64,000 nt of DNA. Source: Chryseolinea soli. Its GTDB lineage: Bacteria > Bacteroidota > Bacteroidia > Cytophagales > Cyclobacteriaceae. The notes under the pieces were generated by a model, which was not told the DNA's origin, searched no databases, and was given only the letters and a program-made list of their open reading frames with translations. This document shows positions 26,709-36,780 of this stretch, piece after piece. The stretch spans positions 2,356,001 through 2,420,000 of the forward strand of contig NZ_CP032382.1 of the NCBI RefSeq assembly GCF_003589925.1, read 5' to 3'. Both the position numbers and the translations under genes were made by a program. Numbering within the stretch: the stretch's first letter is position 1; each line of letters begins with the position of its first letter.

Positions 26709-26894
26709 AAATAGAAATATTTGATAAACGCGGTATACTGACTTGCAATCTTAACGGTGCTAAAGCCTCCATGTGAGACCGTTATCGTATTTCCAGCTAT
26801 GCCTTTGGATTTCTCACTATGTGTACTCAGGCGAAATACAGACTACAACCCTTATCTTGTGAACAAATAAAAGCCGGAAGGGTAAAGAAGTCAT

Positions 26895-27335
26895 ATGAAT
26901 AAGAAGCAAATAGTGAAAGCCATCATCGTCTTAATTTGTCTTACAGGATACCACCAACTCTGTGCTCAAACGCTAACCAAGGAAGCCATCACCGGTGAAT
27001 GGTTGTGCCGGGAAGCCACCAACCTGGCCGACGATCCGGAAACCAAAGCCGCCATGGAAGTGATGAAGAAGGGTTTTTTAAATGCACGATTTATCTTTAA
27101 AACGGATGGGATTTTTAATTTAATACTTTCCAAAGAAAGTCCGGCCGTCCTAAAGGAAATGGATTTTCTAAACAACAGAAAATGGTTCTTTTACCCGGAC
27201 AAGTCCATGATCGCAATAGGAACGCCAAAGGAGAATCTTATGCAAATATTCGTAGAGGAACAGAACGGCAGTACGATTTTTCTCATTCACGAAACTCCCT
27301 TGGCCCTGAAAATGGAAAAGGTGCAAAAGGAATAA
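26895..27335 (+). CDS. Secreted lipocalin-like small protein
   Basis: A 146-residue protein with a signal peptide (cleavage likely after LCAQ). The mature part has the GEWLCREA start and alternating beta-strand pattern (FIFKTDGIFNLIL, KWFFYPDKSMIAI, TIFLIHETPLALKME) common to lipocalin-like domains of Bacteroidota. Ligand unknown. It converges with the T9SS protein gene, one base apart. The 186-bp region upstream is shared with the divergent Lgt-like gene. Confidence 0.7.
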   Translation: MNKKQIVKAIIVLICLTGYHQLCAQTLTKEAITGEWLCREATNLADDPETKAAMEVMKKGFLNARFIFKTDGIFNLILSKESPAVLKEMDFLNNRKWFFYPDKSMIAIGTPKENLMQIFVEEQNGSTIFLIHETPLALKMEKVQKE

Positions 27336-27336
27336 C

Positions 27337-30300
27337 CTAGCGTTTCACTACCCGCCGTTGCACTCGTACACCGCTGTCGTTGATGATTTCAAGCAGGTAA
27401 ATCCCGGGCGTAATCTCATCCGTGTCAAGGCGGGTCGCATCAAGAAACGTGGTTCGTACAATGTTGCGACCGAGCAGGTCGGTAAGCACGGCATCATGCC
27501 TTGTTGGCGAAGGATTCGTTGCCGTAACCGTGATGCTGTTAGTAAAGGGATTTGGCGATACGACGATGCTATCGTCGGCATCGTGTTCGATGGCCGTGAC
27601 CACGGTATCGGGTATCAGTGTAAGCGAAAAATAGGTAAATGCAACCAATGAGCCGTCGGTGGCGCTCAGGGTGATGCCTGATTTGCCTGCTTTGTGCTTT
27701 TGCATTAGTTTCATATACGTATTCCCTGCGGTTGTTGAAAAGGATATGCCACTGCTGACGATGATGGTCTCGTCGGTAGGATCGCCCGCCAGTCGCAGGT
27801 CGCCAATAGGGTTGTCGACGTCGGTAACGGTGATCAATACCGGCGCGATAACATCGCTCACATACGCTTCGATGTCGCTTACAGCGCTCCACACGGGCGG
27901 ATCATTTACCGGTCTTACCGTGATGATAATTTTTTTACTCACTACATTATTTTCCGCGTGGCCGTCGTTGGCTGTGAGGGTAAGCTCCACCTGGCCAAAC
28001 AGGTCCTTTCGCGCGGTGAACGTTATCTGGCCCGTCTGTGGGTTTAGCGCAATATTAACGAAATCGGATGTGGCAGGCGTGAGCGAAAAGTTGATAACGT
28101 CGCCAATCTCGTAGGGAATGCTTTCGAGTGCGGGGGTAACGTAGGCGTCAACCGGAAAATCTTCATCCATCTGCTTCGTTGCTACCACCGAGAATGACGG
28201 GGGATCGTTTGCAGGCGCTACCACCAGCGTTACCGTGGTGGTGTTGGCCGAATAGTCTGTGCCGTCGTGGGCCAGGGCAACAAACGACACGGTGCCATTG
28301 TAATTGGCGTCGGGTTCGAAGCGAAGATTGCTAAGCTGTGCGGTAGCAAGTTCCTGGCCTACGGTGACCAGCGTAGTGCCCAGCAAGAACCGGCCATTCG
28401 TAGGTAGGGTCTTGATGGCGACCTTTTTTAACTGATCGCCTACGTCCGGATCCGAAAAACGTGTAGTAAAGTCGGCGGCTGCAAATGTGAAAGGGGTATC
28501 TTCCGTCGCGTTAAGCGTAAAATTTGCCATCGTGGGCAAGCAATTGGTGTGGGCCGTGGCTGTGGTAGTTGGCAATAACGAGCCGTTGGCGGTAACCGCT
28601 CGCACACGATACTGGTAGTCGGTACAGGGCGTTACATTAGTGTCCACGTAGGATTCTGTATCGGGCGCCAGCGTGGCCAACAACTGAAATTGGCCGCCTG
28701 TGGTTCGGCGCTCCAATAAAATACTCGTTTCATACTGCGAGTTGTCTTTCCAGCTCACGTTGATGCGCGAAGCGTTTACAGCCTGCGCGACAAGGTTGCT
28801 GGGGGGCTCGGCAATCATGAGCACGAGCGAATCATATGGCGAGGCGTGACCTGCGTTGTACGCGTTTACGCGGTAATAGTAATAGGTCTCGTGTTGAAAG
28901 GCAAAGTGGTCGGTGTACGTTGTGGCGTTCTGTGGTAACGTAGCCAACGCTGCAAATCCGGTTGTCGCCGACAAGGATCGCGTCAAGTTGTAGTTGGTTT
29001 CCAGCGCGGAACGATCAAGCCAGGTAAGCTTTACGTCGTCTTCGTCGATGATCTCCGCCGAGACACTCTCGGGACCATTGAAATGATAGAACGATTTTTC
29101 GGCCGAGAACACGGAGCCCGCCTTGCTGCCATCTACGGCCTGCACGGCATAGTACAGCGTACCCTCGGGCACATTGTTGGCAAAACCATGGCGGCCGTAG
29201 CCGTTAGGGGCATTGGTCGTGAGCACGTAGCCGGTGGCGAGGTTCACGGCAGGCGTGATAATTTTTTGTGCATCGCTCCGCAAATAAAAATTGTAGTCAA
29301 GTCCGTCTAGGGGTGTTTCGGCGTCGGCACCAAGGCCCCACTGCAACCTGATCTCGCGACGGAAGAACTTCTCGGTAAACGTAGACGAAAGCGGTGGTTG
29401 CGGCTTAGTGTTCGACTTCGGTTGTGCGTCTGTGCTGGTGTTTTTAAAATATCCCGATAATGGTGTAGAGCTGGAGTTGGGCTGCGTAAACAAATAGCCC
29501 ATAAAGCTGAGGTCGGGGTCGCCGTCGTTGTCGAAATCGCCGGCGTCCAGCGACATGTCGTCCAGGCGATCAATCTCGGGCTCTTGCGTTGGCACGAAAA
29601 CTTCATTGCCAACATTGGCATACCGGCGATTGGTCTGGCTATACGCGCCATTCGCACCGCCGGCACGTCCTGTGAGCAAAATATCGAGATCGCCATCGCT
29701 ATCGTAATCATACCAGCGAATGCCGCCGTTTCCGTTTACGCCCAACCCTTTCAAGGCAATGTCCGGTCGTGACACAAGCGATTCCTTGCTGTTGCCGTTT
29801 TTATTTTCATAGATGAGCGACACGCCGTTGTTCGACTCATCCAAGCCCGTCGACAACAAGTCCAGGTCGCCATCCCGGTCGAAGTCTCCCCACTTCACGC
29901 CGCCGTTGAATAATTTTTGAAAGGTTGATTTTGTGTCCTGTGCGAAGGTTAGGTTGCCGTTGTTCAAATGCAACGTGGTGCCATACACGCCCGACATCAT
30001 AATGTCGATTCGGCCATCACCGTTGGCATCTGCGCAGGCGATGGCACAGGCTAAGCATTCGGGCAATCCGGAGTTGTCGGATCGGGTAAACCCTGCACCG
30101 GTGTTCACATACATATAGGTGCCATAGTCATTGAAATTGCTGCCGTCGTTGCCGGCCATGACGATGTCGAGATCCTGGTCGTTGTCGGCATCAAACCATA
30201 CGACGGTGCCGCTAGAGATGGGCGTAAAAGTTTGCTGCTGCTGAAACACAAAATTGCCGTCGTTGCGATACAATGCGGCAAGTTTCGAAAGGCTGGTGTT

Positions 30301-30624
30301 GCCGGTGATCAGTATGTCGGTGTCGCCGTCCTTGTCGTAGTCGGCCGTGGCAAAGGTTCCGTAGCTCACGCCGGGTAACGAAGTGGTGCGCAGGGTAAAG
30401 GTGCCCGCGACGTTTTCATATACCAATGCGGCGCCTTGATACTGTTTATTCTGCCCGATAAAAATCATATCAAGGTCGTCGTCGTTATCCAGATCTACCC
30501 ATTCCGATTTGCCGAAGGCCACAAACGTAAAGTCGGTGATTACTTTTTTATAAATGGCCTGTGCATTGCCCTGTGGAATGCAGGCCAGAAAAAGCAACGA
30601 TGAGAAAGCGATAATTTTACCCAT
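27337..30624 (-). CDS. T9SS cargo: FG-GAP/VCBS repeats, FnIII and cadherin-like domains
   Basis: A secreted protein of 1095 residues from the ATG at 30624, chosen because it gives a clean signal peptide (MGKIIAFSSLLFLAC to GNAQA). The N-terminal half holds seven or more FG-GAP/VCBS calcium-binding repeats (DxDxDGDxDxxxTG). Fibronectin III-like domains, tandem cadherin-like repeats with VNDPPVW-type linkers and a Por C-terminal sorting domain (VVSPNPFTNSITV to RRVVKR) follow. Known role of the tail: recognition by the type IX system, removal, and release or surface anchoring. Adhesion or glycan contact is likely. Domain plan resembles the giant protein at 45515-52324. Confidence 0.88.
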   Translation of the reverse strand: MGKIIAFSSLLFLACIPQGNAQAIYKKVITDFTFVAFGKSEWVDLDNDDDLDMIFIGQNKQYQGAALVYENVAGTFTLRTTSLPGVSYGTFATADYDKDGDTDILITGNTSLSKLAALYRNDGNFVFQQQQTFTPISSGTVVWFDADNDQDLDIVMAGNDGSNFNDYGTYMYVNTGAGFTRSDNSGLPECLACAIACADANGDGRIDIMMSGVYGTTLHLNNGNLTFAQDTKSTFQKLFNGGVKWGDFDRDGDLDLLSTGLDESNNGVSLIYENKNGNSKESLVSRPDIALKGLGVNGNGGIRWYDYDSDGDLDILLTGRAGGANGAYSQTNRRYANVGNEVFVPTQEPEIDRLDDMSLDAGDFDNDGDPDLSFMGYLFTQPNSSSTPLSGYFKNTSTDAQPKSNTKPQPPLSSTFTEKFFRREIRLQWGLGADAETPLDGLDYNFYLRSDAQKIITPAVNLATGYVLTTNAPNGYGRHGFANNVPEGTLYYAVQAVDGSKAGSVFSAEKSFYHFNGPESVSAEIIDEDDVKLTWLDRSALETNYNLTRSLSATTGFAALATLPQNATTYTDHFAFQHETYYYYRVNAYNAGHASPYDSLVLMIAEPPSNLVAQAVNASRINVSWKDNSQYETSILLERRTTGGQFQLLATLAPDTESYVDTNVTPCTDYQYRVRAVTANGSLLPTTTATAHTNCLPTMANFTLNATEDTPFTFAAADFTTRFSDPDVGDQLKKVAIKTLPTNGRFLLGTTLVTVGQELATAQLSNLRFEPDANYNGTVSFVALAHDGTDYSANTTTVTLVVAPANDPPSFSVVATKQMDEDFPVDAYVTPALESIPYEIGDVINFSLTPATSDFVNIALNPQTGQITFTARKDLFGQVELTLTANDGHAENNVVSKKIIITVRPVNDPPVWSAVSDIEAYVSDVIAPVLITVTDVDNPIGDLRLAGDPTDETIIVSSGISFSTTAGNTYMKLMQKHKAGKSGITLSATDGSLVAFTYFSLTLIPDTVVTAIEHDADDSIVVSPNPFTNSITVTATNPSPTRHDAVLTDLLGRNIVRTTFLDATRLDTDEITPGIYLLEIINDSGVRVQRRVVKR

Positions 30625-30884
30625 TTTGGGCAGTAAACGCGAAAGAATACAAAGGGTAAAGGCCTTGCGCTTCGCGAGCTTTAGCGGGGAATGCATTATA
30701 GTTATCGGGGCTTGATTTTCAATCAAAAATAATCATTCGGTGGCTATTCCGTTGCGGGTTGGAAAAATAAAGCATGGCCGGCCCCATCCCTTGGATTTCA
30801 GATCCCTTTAAAATACTTTTGAAATGCGCTTGTTCGTGGCACTGCCCCCATTTAGGATGGCGCCGGACCGTTAAGCATAATCAC

Positions 30885-32864
30885 ATGAGAAACCTGTACG
30901 TTTTTTTATTTTTCCTCCTTAGTTTCTTTACAGTATCGGCACAAGACTGGACCTGGGGCCTGAAGGCAACCGGATCGTTCAATGCCTATGGTGCCTCGAG
31001 CGTGGCCGTCAATCATCGCGGCGATATCGTTATGGCAGGCCATTACCAGAAAGACATGGCGCTTGGCTCTTTTACGTTGCCCACGGCCGACGATTATTAT
31101 ACCAGGATTTTCATGTGCCGCGTAAATGCGTCACATGAAGTGCAATGGCTCCAGGCGGTGGAGGATGAAAATGGAAACTACGGCGACGACCTCGGCCTGG
31201 CGATAGACGACGATCAGAACATCTATCTAACCGGCAATACCGATGGCAAAATTTTTGTGACCAAATACGACTCGCTCGGCAAGGAACTATGGCACAATGA
31301 TCTGGGCGGTAAATCCTACGGCTACGGCAGCGCCATTGCGCTGGACCAGTTCGACAACGTATACGTCACCGGCGGCGGAGGCTGGAATTTTTTTATGACC
31401 AAGCTTGACTATAACGGCAAGGTCGTTTGGACAAAGGATATTTGGGTGAACTCTTCCGCAGGCTGCTACATCTCCGACATTCAAGTGGATGCGCTGGGTA
31501 ACATTTACTTTGTGGGCACATTCGGTATCGACAAACTGCCGCTCGATCAATTCACCGTCACCCACGGCAGCGGGGGCACCAACATCGTGTTTGGCAAAAT
31601 GAACACCGAAGGAAAATTCGTCTGGGTGAAGAGCATCGGCGGCTACATGCTCGACTCACCAAGTCTGGAGCTTACCCCCGACGGTCACCTCTTTCTGGGT
31701 GGCGGCTTTCACGAATGGATGGTACTGCCCGAGACCTATATACAAGGCCCCTGTTGTAATGAGGGCGCACCCTTCATCGCCAAATTTAAAATCGATGGAA
31801 CCTACGAGTGGGCCAAAACGGCAAACTCCTATTATGGGGTGGGCATGATACACGACATCAGCACCGACCACGAGGGCAACCTGTACACAAGCGGTGGGTA
31901 CTTTACATGCTATGGAACCTTTTGCACGGAGAGCGATTACTATATCGAAAAATACGACAAGGATGGGCAGAACCTTTGGCGCAAAGAATTTGCGATGGCA
32001 AGCCTCGACATAGATAAAGGTATCGACATCGACAACAACGGTAATCTGTACTTGATGGCAGCCAACCAATCGGCTACGTTTATCGACCCCGACACGTATG
32101 CGAACACCATTACCCTCGGCGTTGGACAGTTCGACACCAAAGCATCCACGTATAAAAAAACACCACGTCCACTGATCGAAAAGTTTTTCTGGAAATGTAC
32201 TGCCGATGAAACGGTGCAGCTCACCGCCAAGGGACAAAACATCCAGTGGTATACCGACGCCGCGCTCACGCACAAAGTTCACAGCGGCAACACCCATACG
32301 CCAAACGCCACCACCGACACCCTGTATGTAACCCAAACGCTACACGGCATCGAAAGCTGGCCTAAGGTCGTGCTCGTGTTAGGCCCCATTTCGTCGAAAG
32401 GCTTGGTGTTGGATAAGGATTCGTTGATCGCTCCACAAAACGACTTCTACACGTACCAATGGTATTACAAGCAAGACTCGATCAAGAACGCCACAAACTT
32501 TTTTATCCGTGTCGACACCACGACCCAATATGAAAACTTCAGTGTGGTGATAGCCCTGGGCAAATGTGTGAAGAGCCTGAAAGGAAGCGCTTCGCTGGTG
32601 ACGGCCGTATCGCCGGAGACACCGGCTACCGTGGAGTGTTTTCCCAACCCTACTACGGGAATGGTGATATTGCGCACGCGCAACGGGATGCCGTTTACGT
32701 GTCAAGTGGTCAACACGCTGGGCTTGGAAATTGCCAACACACCAGCGGCTTCAAGCACCGACGGCCTCTATCAAATTGATCTCCATGACCAGCCGGCCGG
32801 CACATATTTTATCAAGATACAAGCCGACAACACAGTGCACGTGACAAAGGTGGTGAAACGATAA
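30885..32864 (+). CDS. T9SS cargo with beta-propeller (SBBP-like) repeats
   Basis: A 659-residue protein from the ATG at 30885, which starts a good signal peptide (MRNLYVFLFFLLSFFTVSAQ). The upstream in-frame extension has no signal character. The body repeats a pattern around GNIYxTG and AKxDxxGxxxW (for example DDDQNIYLTGNTDG and DALGNIYFVGTFG), the SBBP seven-bladed propeller repeat. An Ig-like region follows, then a Por sorting domain (VECFPNPTTGMVIL to VTKVVKR). Divergent from the previous T9SS gene with 260 bp between; both promoters must lie there. Confidence 0.85.
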   Translation: MRNLYVFLFFLLSFFTVSAQDWTWGLKATGSFNAYGASSVAVNHRGDIVMAGHYQKDMALGSFTLPTADDYYTRIFMCRVNASHEVQWLQAVEDENGNYGDDLGLAIDDDQNIYLTGNTDGKIFVTKYDSLGKELWHNDLGGKSYGYGSAIALDQFDNVYVTGGGGWNFFMTKLDYNGKVVWTKDIWVNSSAGCYISDIQVDALGNIYFVGTFGIDKLPLDQFTVTHGSGGTNIVFGKMNTEGKFVWVKSIGGYMLDSPSLELTPDGHLFLGGGFHEWMVLPETYIQGPCCNEGAPFIAKFKIDGTYEWAKTANSYYGVGMIHDISTDHEGNLYTSGGYFTCYGTFCTESDYYIEKYDKDGQNLWRKEFAMASLDIDKGIDIDNNGNLYLMAANQSATFIDPDTYANTITLGVGQFDTKASTYKKTPRPLIEKFFWKCTADETVQLTAKGQNIQWYTDAALTHKVHSGNTHTPNATTDTLYVTQTLHGIESWPKVVLVLGPISSKGLVLDKDSLIAPQNDFYTYQWYYKQDSIKNATNFFIRVDTTTQYENFSVVIALGKCVKSLKGSASLVTAVSPETPATVECFPNPTTGMVILRTRNGMPFTCQVVNTLGLEIANTPAASSTDGLYQIDLHDQPAGTYFIKIQADNTVHVTKVVKR

Positions 32865-32928
32865 AATCCCACAATCTCTATTTGCACACCTGAAGAATCT
32901 TTTTTTTATAAACCATGCCCTACTTGGG

Positions 32929-33954
32929 CTAGGCCCCGGATTTTGTGGCTAACGATCCCGCTTCCACCAGATCGAGGTCTGGCTTCGATTCGTCCGTGAG
33001 CTTTACCTTGCCTCGTTCCTGCCGCACCGTTCGCGAAAACAGGGAGATGTTCTTATCGAACAGGAAGCGGAAAAAGAGCCGCGTCCACGAAGCATGCGAT
33101 AGCAGGGTATTGTAGAAGGTCGGTGCTTGCTTCTTCAACCGCGGCAACCGGTTCCAGGGCACCGAAGGAAAGTCGTGGTGTTCGTTGTGAAAGCCCACGT
33201 TGAAGGCGACAATATTCAAGGGACCATAGTAGCTATACGTCTCCTGATTCTCGTCCAGCGTGAGATAATGTTCCTGGATCCACCGCGCTCCCAGGGGATG
33301 AAGCCCGATCGAGAAAAAGAAGCTCGCCAGCATGAACATCAGCGCGCCCGGCCCAAAGAAATACCAGATCACAACATCAAAGGCGACCTGCACCACCCAG
33401 TTGGCCACGATCCAGCCGTCCACCGGTTTGATCTCCTTTAGCCGGACTGTTCTTGTCACCTGGAAGAACGGGAACAGCAACAGCCAGAGCGCCTTGCCAA
33501 CCGTGGAGTTGCGGATCAAGCGCGCTTCCCAAAAGTCAGGAAGATCGGCATCGAGCTCATGAACACCTTGAAACGAATGGTGCTTGATATGATAACGCTT
33601 GAACGAAATCGCCGACGGGAACACATGCGGCAGGTTGGCAACGATGGCGAAGATGTTGTTCAGCGCCTTGCTGCGAAACAGCAGGTAGTGCGAACATTCG
33701 TGGATCATGACGAAGAGCGAATGGTTCAGAAACGCCCCGACCCCGTAGGCCAGCAAGAGCACAATCCACCACGCACTGTCTTTCACCCAATAGGAAAGCC
33801 CGATCATGGTCCCTACCAACCCGATGATCGCCAGGCTGGTGAACGGATTTTTCCCCATCAGCGCTTTTACTTCCGGATGTTGCTTCAGGATCTGGAGCGT
33901 GCGGATGCGATGCGGTTCGGGTGTTCCTGAAAAATGGAAGTGGTCGTCAGACAT
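32929..33954 (-). CDS. Fatty-acid/sphingolipid desaturase, DES1 (dihydroceramide delta-4) type
   Basis: A 341-residue membrane di-iron desaturase. The three histidine boxes are H85ECSH, H122IKHH and H256NEHH, between four or more hydrophobic segments. Beyond the boxes it matches animal dihydroceramide delta-4 desaturase closely. The match covers the N-terminal HPEVKALMG, ANLPxxxPxxISFKRYH, GLHPLGARWIQEHY, and TYSYYGPLNIVAFNVG with NEHHDFP. Predicted reaction: O2-dependent introduction of the 4,5-trans double bond into a sphingoid base. Sphingolipids are known in many Bacteroidota. The ATG at 33954 is chosen; the upstream extension is not conserved in type. No sphingolipid biosynthesis gene is adjacent. 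Confidence 0.87.
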   Translation of the reverse strand: MSDDHFHFSGTPEPHRIRTLQILKQHPEVKALMGKNPFTSLAIIGLVGTMIGLSYWVKDSAWWIVLLLAYGVGAFLNHSLFVMIHECSHYLLFRSKALNNIFAIVANLPHVFPSAISFKRYHIKHHSFQGVHELDADLPDFWEARLIRNSTVGKALWLLLFPFFQVTRTVRLKEIKPVDGWIVANWVVQVAFDVVIWYFFGPGALMFMLASFFFSIGLHPLGARWIQEHYLTLDENQETYSYYGPLNIVAFNVGFHNEHHDFPSVPWNRLPRLKKQAPTFYNTLLSHASWTRLFFRFLFDKNISLFSRTVRQERGKVKLTDESKPDLDLVEAGSLATKSGA

Positions 33955-34016
33955 TACAATGCTGGGTTTAGGGAAAAGGAAAGATTGGAAAAAAATCCTC
34001 ATTACGCAAGCGAACA

Positions 34017-34100
34017 TCTCCCGTGGCGCACAGGACCCCAAAATATATTCGCCATCCAGATCCAGGAGAGTAAAGATCTCCTATCGAAGCCTTCCTGCCG
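34017..34100 (+). pseudogene. nagA fragment (decayed second copy)
   Basis: An 84-bp stretch between the desaturase start and the TonB-receptor stop aligns with 23580-23660 inside nagA. The run GGCGCACA-GACCC-AAATATATTCGC-ATCC-GATCC is nearly identical, and CCTATCG and CTTCCTGC recur after a short indel. Read in two frames it gives RGAQDPK and then the LSK-SC part of the NagA segment RGAQDPKYIRNPDPEE. Frameshifts and truncation on both sides make it non-functional. Confidence 0.65.
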
Positions 34101-34104
34101 ATTT

Positions 34105-36771
34105 TTAAAACTCCACCTTAAAATTGAGAACCGGAATTATACCGATGCCTGTGTCAGGATTGGGAACGATTTGATTATTGGGGCCAATCATGGACTCATA
34201 GCTAATAACATTTTTCCGGTTCGTGAGGTTTTGTATGTCGAGCGAAATAATCCATGAGTAGCGGGGATTATTTCTTCGGTACTTCAAACCAAAATCAAAT
34301 CGTAAATAATAGGGCATTTGTTGGGTATAGGTATCTGACGCAACCGAATAAAGATAATGCTGCCCGGAAGGTGTAGTGCCCATTTGTTTAGGCGTGTATC
34401 GAAATCCGCCGCGAGTAAGTGTTTTAAAGTTTATACTAAAGATATTTTGCCCGCTCCTTCCTACTTTAAAATCCTTTCCAACCAGCAAGTTGGCCTGGTA
34501 CTTTGAATTGAAATACGTGTTGTAGGTTTGTCCGTTTGCAGGCTTATATTTTGAATCAAAGAGCGAACCGGTTACTAAAAAATAGTAGCGGTTAGCATAG
34601 AATTTTTCTAAGGTTACTTCAATTCCCTTATTGTAGCCCGTGCCATCATTGACGAGCGTTGAGTCGGGAATTCCATATTCACTGTTTATTCTTGAGTACG
34701 TGCTGCCCGGATTCGCCGTAACCGGCACAGCATACAGATATTGATAATAGGCTTCTATTTTTAAGCGAAGATCCTGCCAGATCGATAGATCATAGCCGAT
34801 CACATGATGCATCGCTTTTGTGAGTTTCAGGTTTTTGTTATCAGCGGTAGTTCCGTCCGGGGCGGTTGCTTGTGAAAAATAAACGGATATGGGCTCCACC
34901 TTGGAATGCAATCCAAAGCCATAGCTAAAAGATGATCTGGTGCTGGCCTGCCATTTCAGTCCCAATCGCGGCTCTAATGAATAATTGTGATTCAACAGGA
35001 AAAGTGTGTTGTGTATACCAGAATTTATTTCGAATGTATTGGTCACGCGATACTTCCATTCAAAAAAAGCTTGGGCAAATCCGGTTGTCCCCTTCTGGTC
35101 GACAGCCACTCTGCTTATACCCGGATGTTGGTTTCCGTCGGCATCGATCGATGGTGGATCGAATTGCTTTCCATAAATATTAAAAAATAAGTGGCTATAA
35201 ATAAGACCGGCACGAAGGGTGTGTTGGGCGTTGAGTTTATGATTGATCGTAGTGGCTGCTCGTATCGCTGGGTAGCTGTACGTACTGCTGTCGGTCATTT
35301 CACGTTCATCATTTTTCAGGTTTCCTTCCTCAAGTCTGTCGTATTGGTCGGCTACAGACACAATTGTTTTCAGGAAAGTTTTATTGTTGGGTAAGGTGAT
35401 CATATGTTTCATGCCCACCACGCCCATCTTATGGTCCTCATTCTGATAGTCTCTCAGGTTCAATTCCCCGGTTGAGCTTATTCCTCCAATTCCAAAGAGA
35501 GAAATAGTTCCGGCTTTTTGGGTATCGAAATGAATGTTAAAGTTCACATCCTGAAAAATGGGTGGCTTCTGGCCTTCATCCAAACCTAGCAAACCCAGGT
35601 TATTTAAAAACTGAAGATTGCCGTACCGGTAGTTGAATAAGTAGGATATTTTATGATCCCTGCCCAGCGGGCCTTCCAATGAGATCTGTGAACCAATCAT
35701 GCCGACCTGGATTCCATATTCACGCTTATCGGCGTTACCCTTTCGGAGATTGAGATCAAGTATACCCGAAGTCGAGTTTCCATACTCGCCTGGGAAGGCG
35801 CCGGTAAAGAAATCGGAATTGGCGAGCACATCGGAGGAGATGATGCTGAAAACTCCTCCTCCATCACCCTGGCCATTATTAAAATGGTTTGGATTGGGTA
35901 TTTCAATTCCTTCGAGTTTCCAAAGAAGTCCCAAGGGGGAATTCCCCCTGATCACAATGCTATTACGGGAGTCGTTGGTAGCCATAACCCCGGCAAAGGC
36001 GCTTACCATGCGGGCAGGGTCATTATACCCGGCAGCATAGCGGCTGGCGTCCTCGGTTGTAATCTGCCGTGCGCTCACCGTGGCCATCGAGTTCAGCGGC
36101 AGGTCTTTGTCCTGATCGGCCTTAACAACAACCTCGTTCATCTGCATCACCGATTCGCGCATTTCAATATTCAGAAGCGTTTCCTTTCCCGAAATGACCG
36201 AAAGATCGGAAGCCGTAAATTCTTCATAGCCGACATAGGTGAATTTAAGACTTTGCCTGCCCACCGGCACTTTGAACGAGAACATACCATTGGCATCAGA
36301 CACTGCGCCCAGGAGGGGCTGGCTATTGATCAAAACAATGCTGACGCCAATCAAAGGAACCTTACTTTCTTTATCGATGACCTTGCCTTTGACGGTTTGG
36401 ATCAAAGTTTTATGGCTTTGTATGGCCTCGGGCTCTGAATTTTTTTTTGAGAGTAAAATGTTGTCGTCAATCACTTTGTATGCGATGCCGGCAGGATCGA
36501 ATATCACCGGTAAGAGTTGAACGACGGATTGCCGGGTGGCAGTGACCGTAACTTTCTTTTCTTTCAACAAGGTTTCAAGCTCAACATCATATGAAAATCT
36601 ATAGAGGGTTTGTTTTTTTATAGCTTCAATGACATGGGCTATCGGAACATTCTTCAGGTTTAGGGTAACGGTGTCGCGTTGAGCAAAGGTGTTGATCGTT
36701 GTTGCCGAGATAAGCAACCAGATAAAAATACAATACCGCATGATTATTTTCTTTGTGGCTTTTTGATGCAT
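34105..36771 (-). CDS. TonB-dependent receptor with STN and carboxypeptidase-regulatory domains
   Basis: An 888-residue outer-membrane receptor. A signal peptide (to NTFAQ) is followed by an STN domain (about 33-105, NLKNVPIAHVIEAIKKQT). A CarboxypepD_reg-like beta-sandwich comes next (about 128-210, GVSIVLINS to YVGYEEF), then a plug (IRGNSPLGLLWKLEGIEIPN) and a 22-strand-type barrel ending ILNFKVEF. The STN domain normally contacts FecR to signal substrate arrival, and the FecR gene lies nine nt upstream, with sigma before it. No SusD gene follows, so this is closer to FecA-like transducing receptors than to SusCD glycan pairs. Substrate unknown. The ATG at 36741 is an alternative start. 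Confidence 0.9.
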   Translation of the reverse strand: MHQKATKKIIMRYCIFIWLLISATTINTFAQRDTVTLNLKNVPIAHVIEAIKKQTLYRFSYDVELETLLKEKKVTVTATRQSVVQLLPVIFDPAGIAYKVIDDNILLSKKNSEPEAIQSHKTLIQTVKGKVIDKESKVPLIGVSIVLINSQPLLGAVSDANGMFSFKVPVGRQSLKFTYVGYEEFTASDLSVISGKETLLNIEMRESVMQMNEVVVKADQDKDLPLNSMATVSARQITTEDASRYAAGYNDPARMVSAFAGVMATNDSRNSIVIRGNSPLGLLWKLEGIEIPNPNHFNNGQGDGGGVFSIISSDVLANSDFFTGAFPGEYGNSTSGILDLNLRKGNADKREYGIQVGMIGSQISLEGPLGRDHKISYLFNYRYGNLQFLNNLGLLGLDEGQKPPIFQDVNFNIHFDTQKAGTISLFGIGGISSTGELNLRDYQNEDHKMGVVGMKHMITLPNNKTFLKTIVSVADQYDRLEEGNLKNDEREMTDSSTYSYPAIRAATTINHKLNAQHTLRAGLIYSHLFFNIYGKQFDPPSIDADGNQHPGISRVAVDQKGTTGFAQAFFEWKYRVTNTFEINSGIHNTLFLLNHNYSLEPRLGLKWQASTRSSFSYGFGLHSKVEPISVYFSQATAPDGTTADNKNLKLTKAMHHVIGYDLSIWQDLRLKIEAYYQYLYAVPVTANPGSTYSRINSEYGIPDSTLVNDGTGYNKGIEVTLEKFYANRYYFLVTGSLFDSKYKPANGQTYNTYFNSKYQANLLVGKDFKVGRSGQNIFSINFKTLTRGGFRYTPKQMGTTPSGQHYLYSVASDTYTQQMPYYLRFDFGLKYRRNNPRYSWIISLDIQNLTNRKNVISYESMIGPNNQIVPNPDTGIGIIPVLNFKVEF

Positions 36772-36780
36772 TTAAACGAC

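Noticed and set aside
34105..36771. SusC of a SusCD polysaccharide locus
   Set aside because: No SusD gene follows, and the STN domain with adjacent FecR and sigma genes fits a signalling receptor better.
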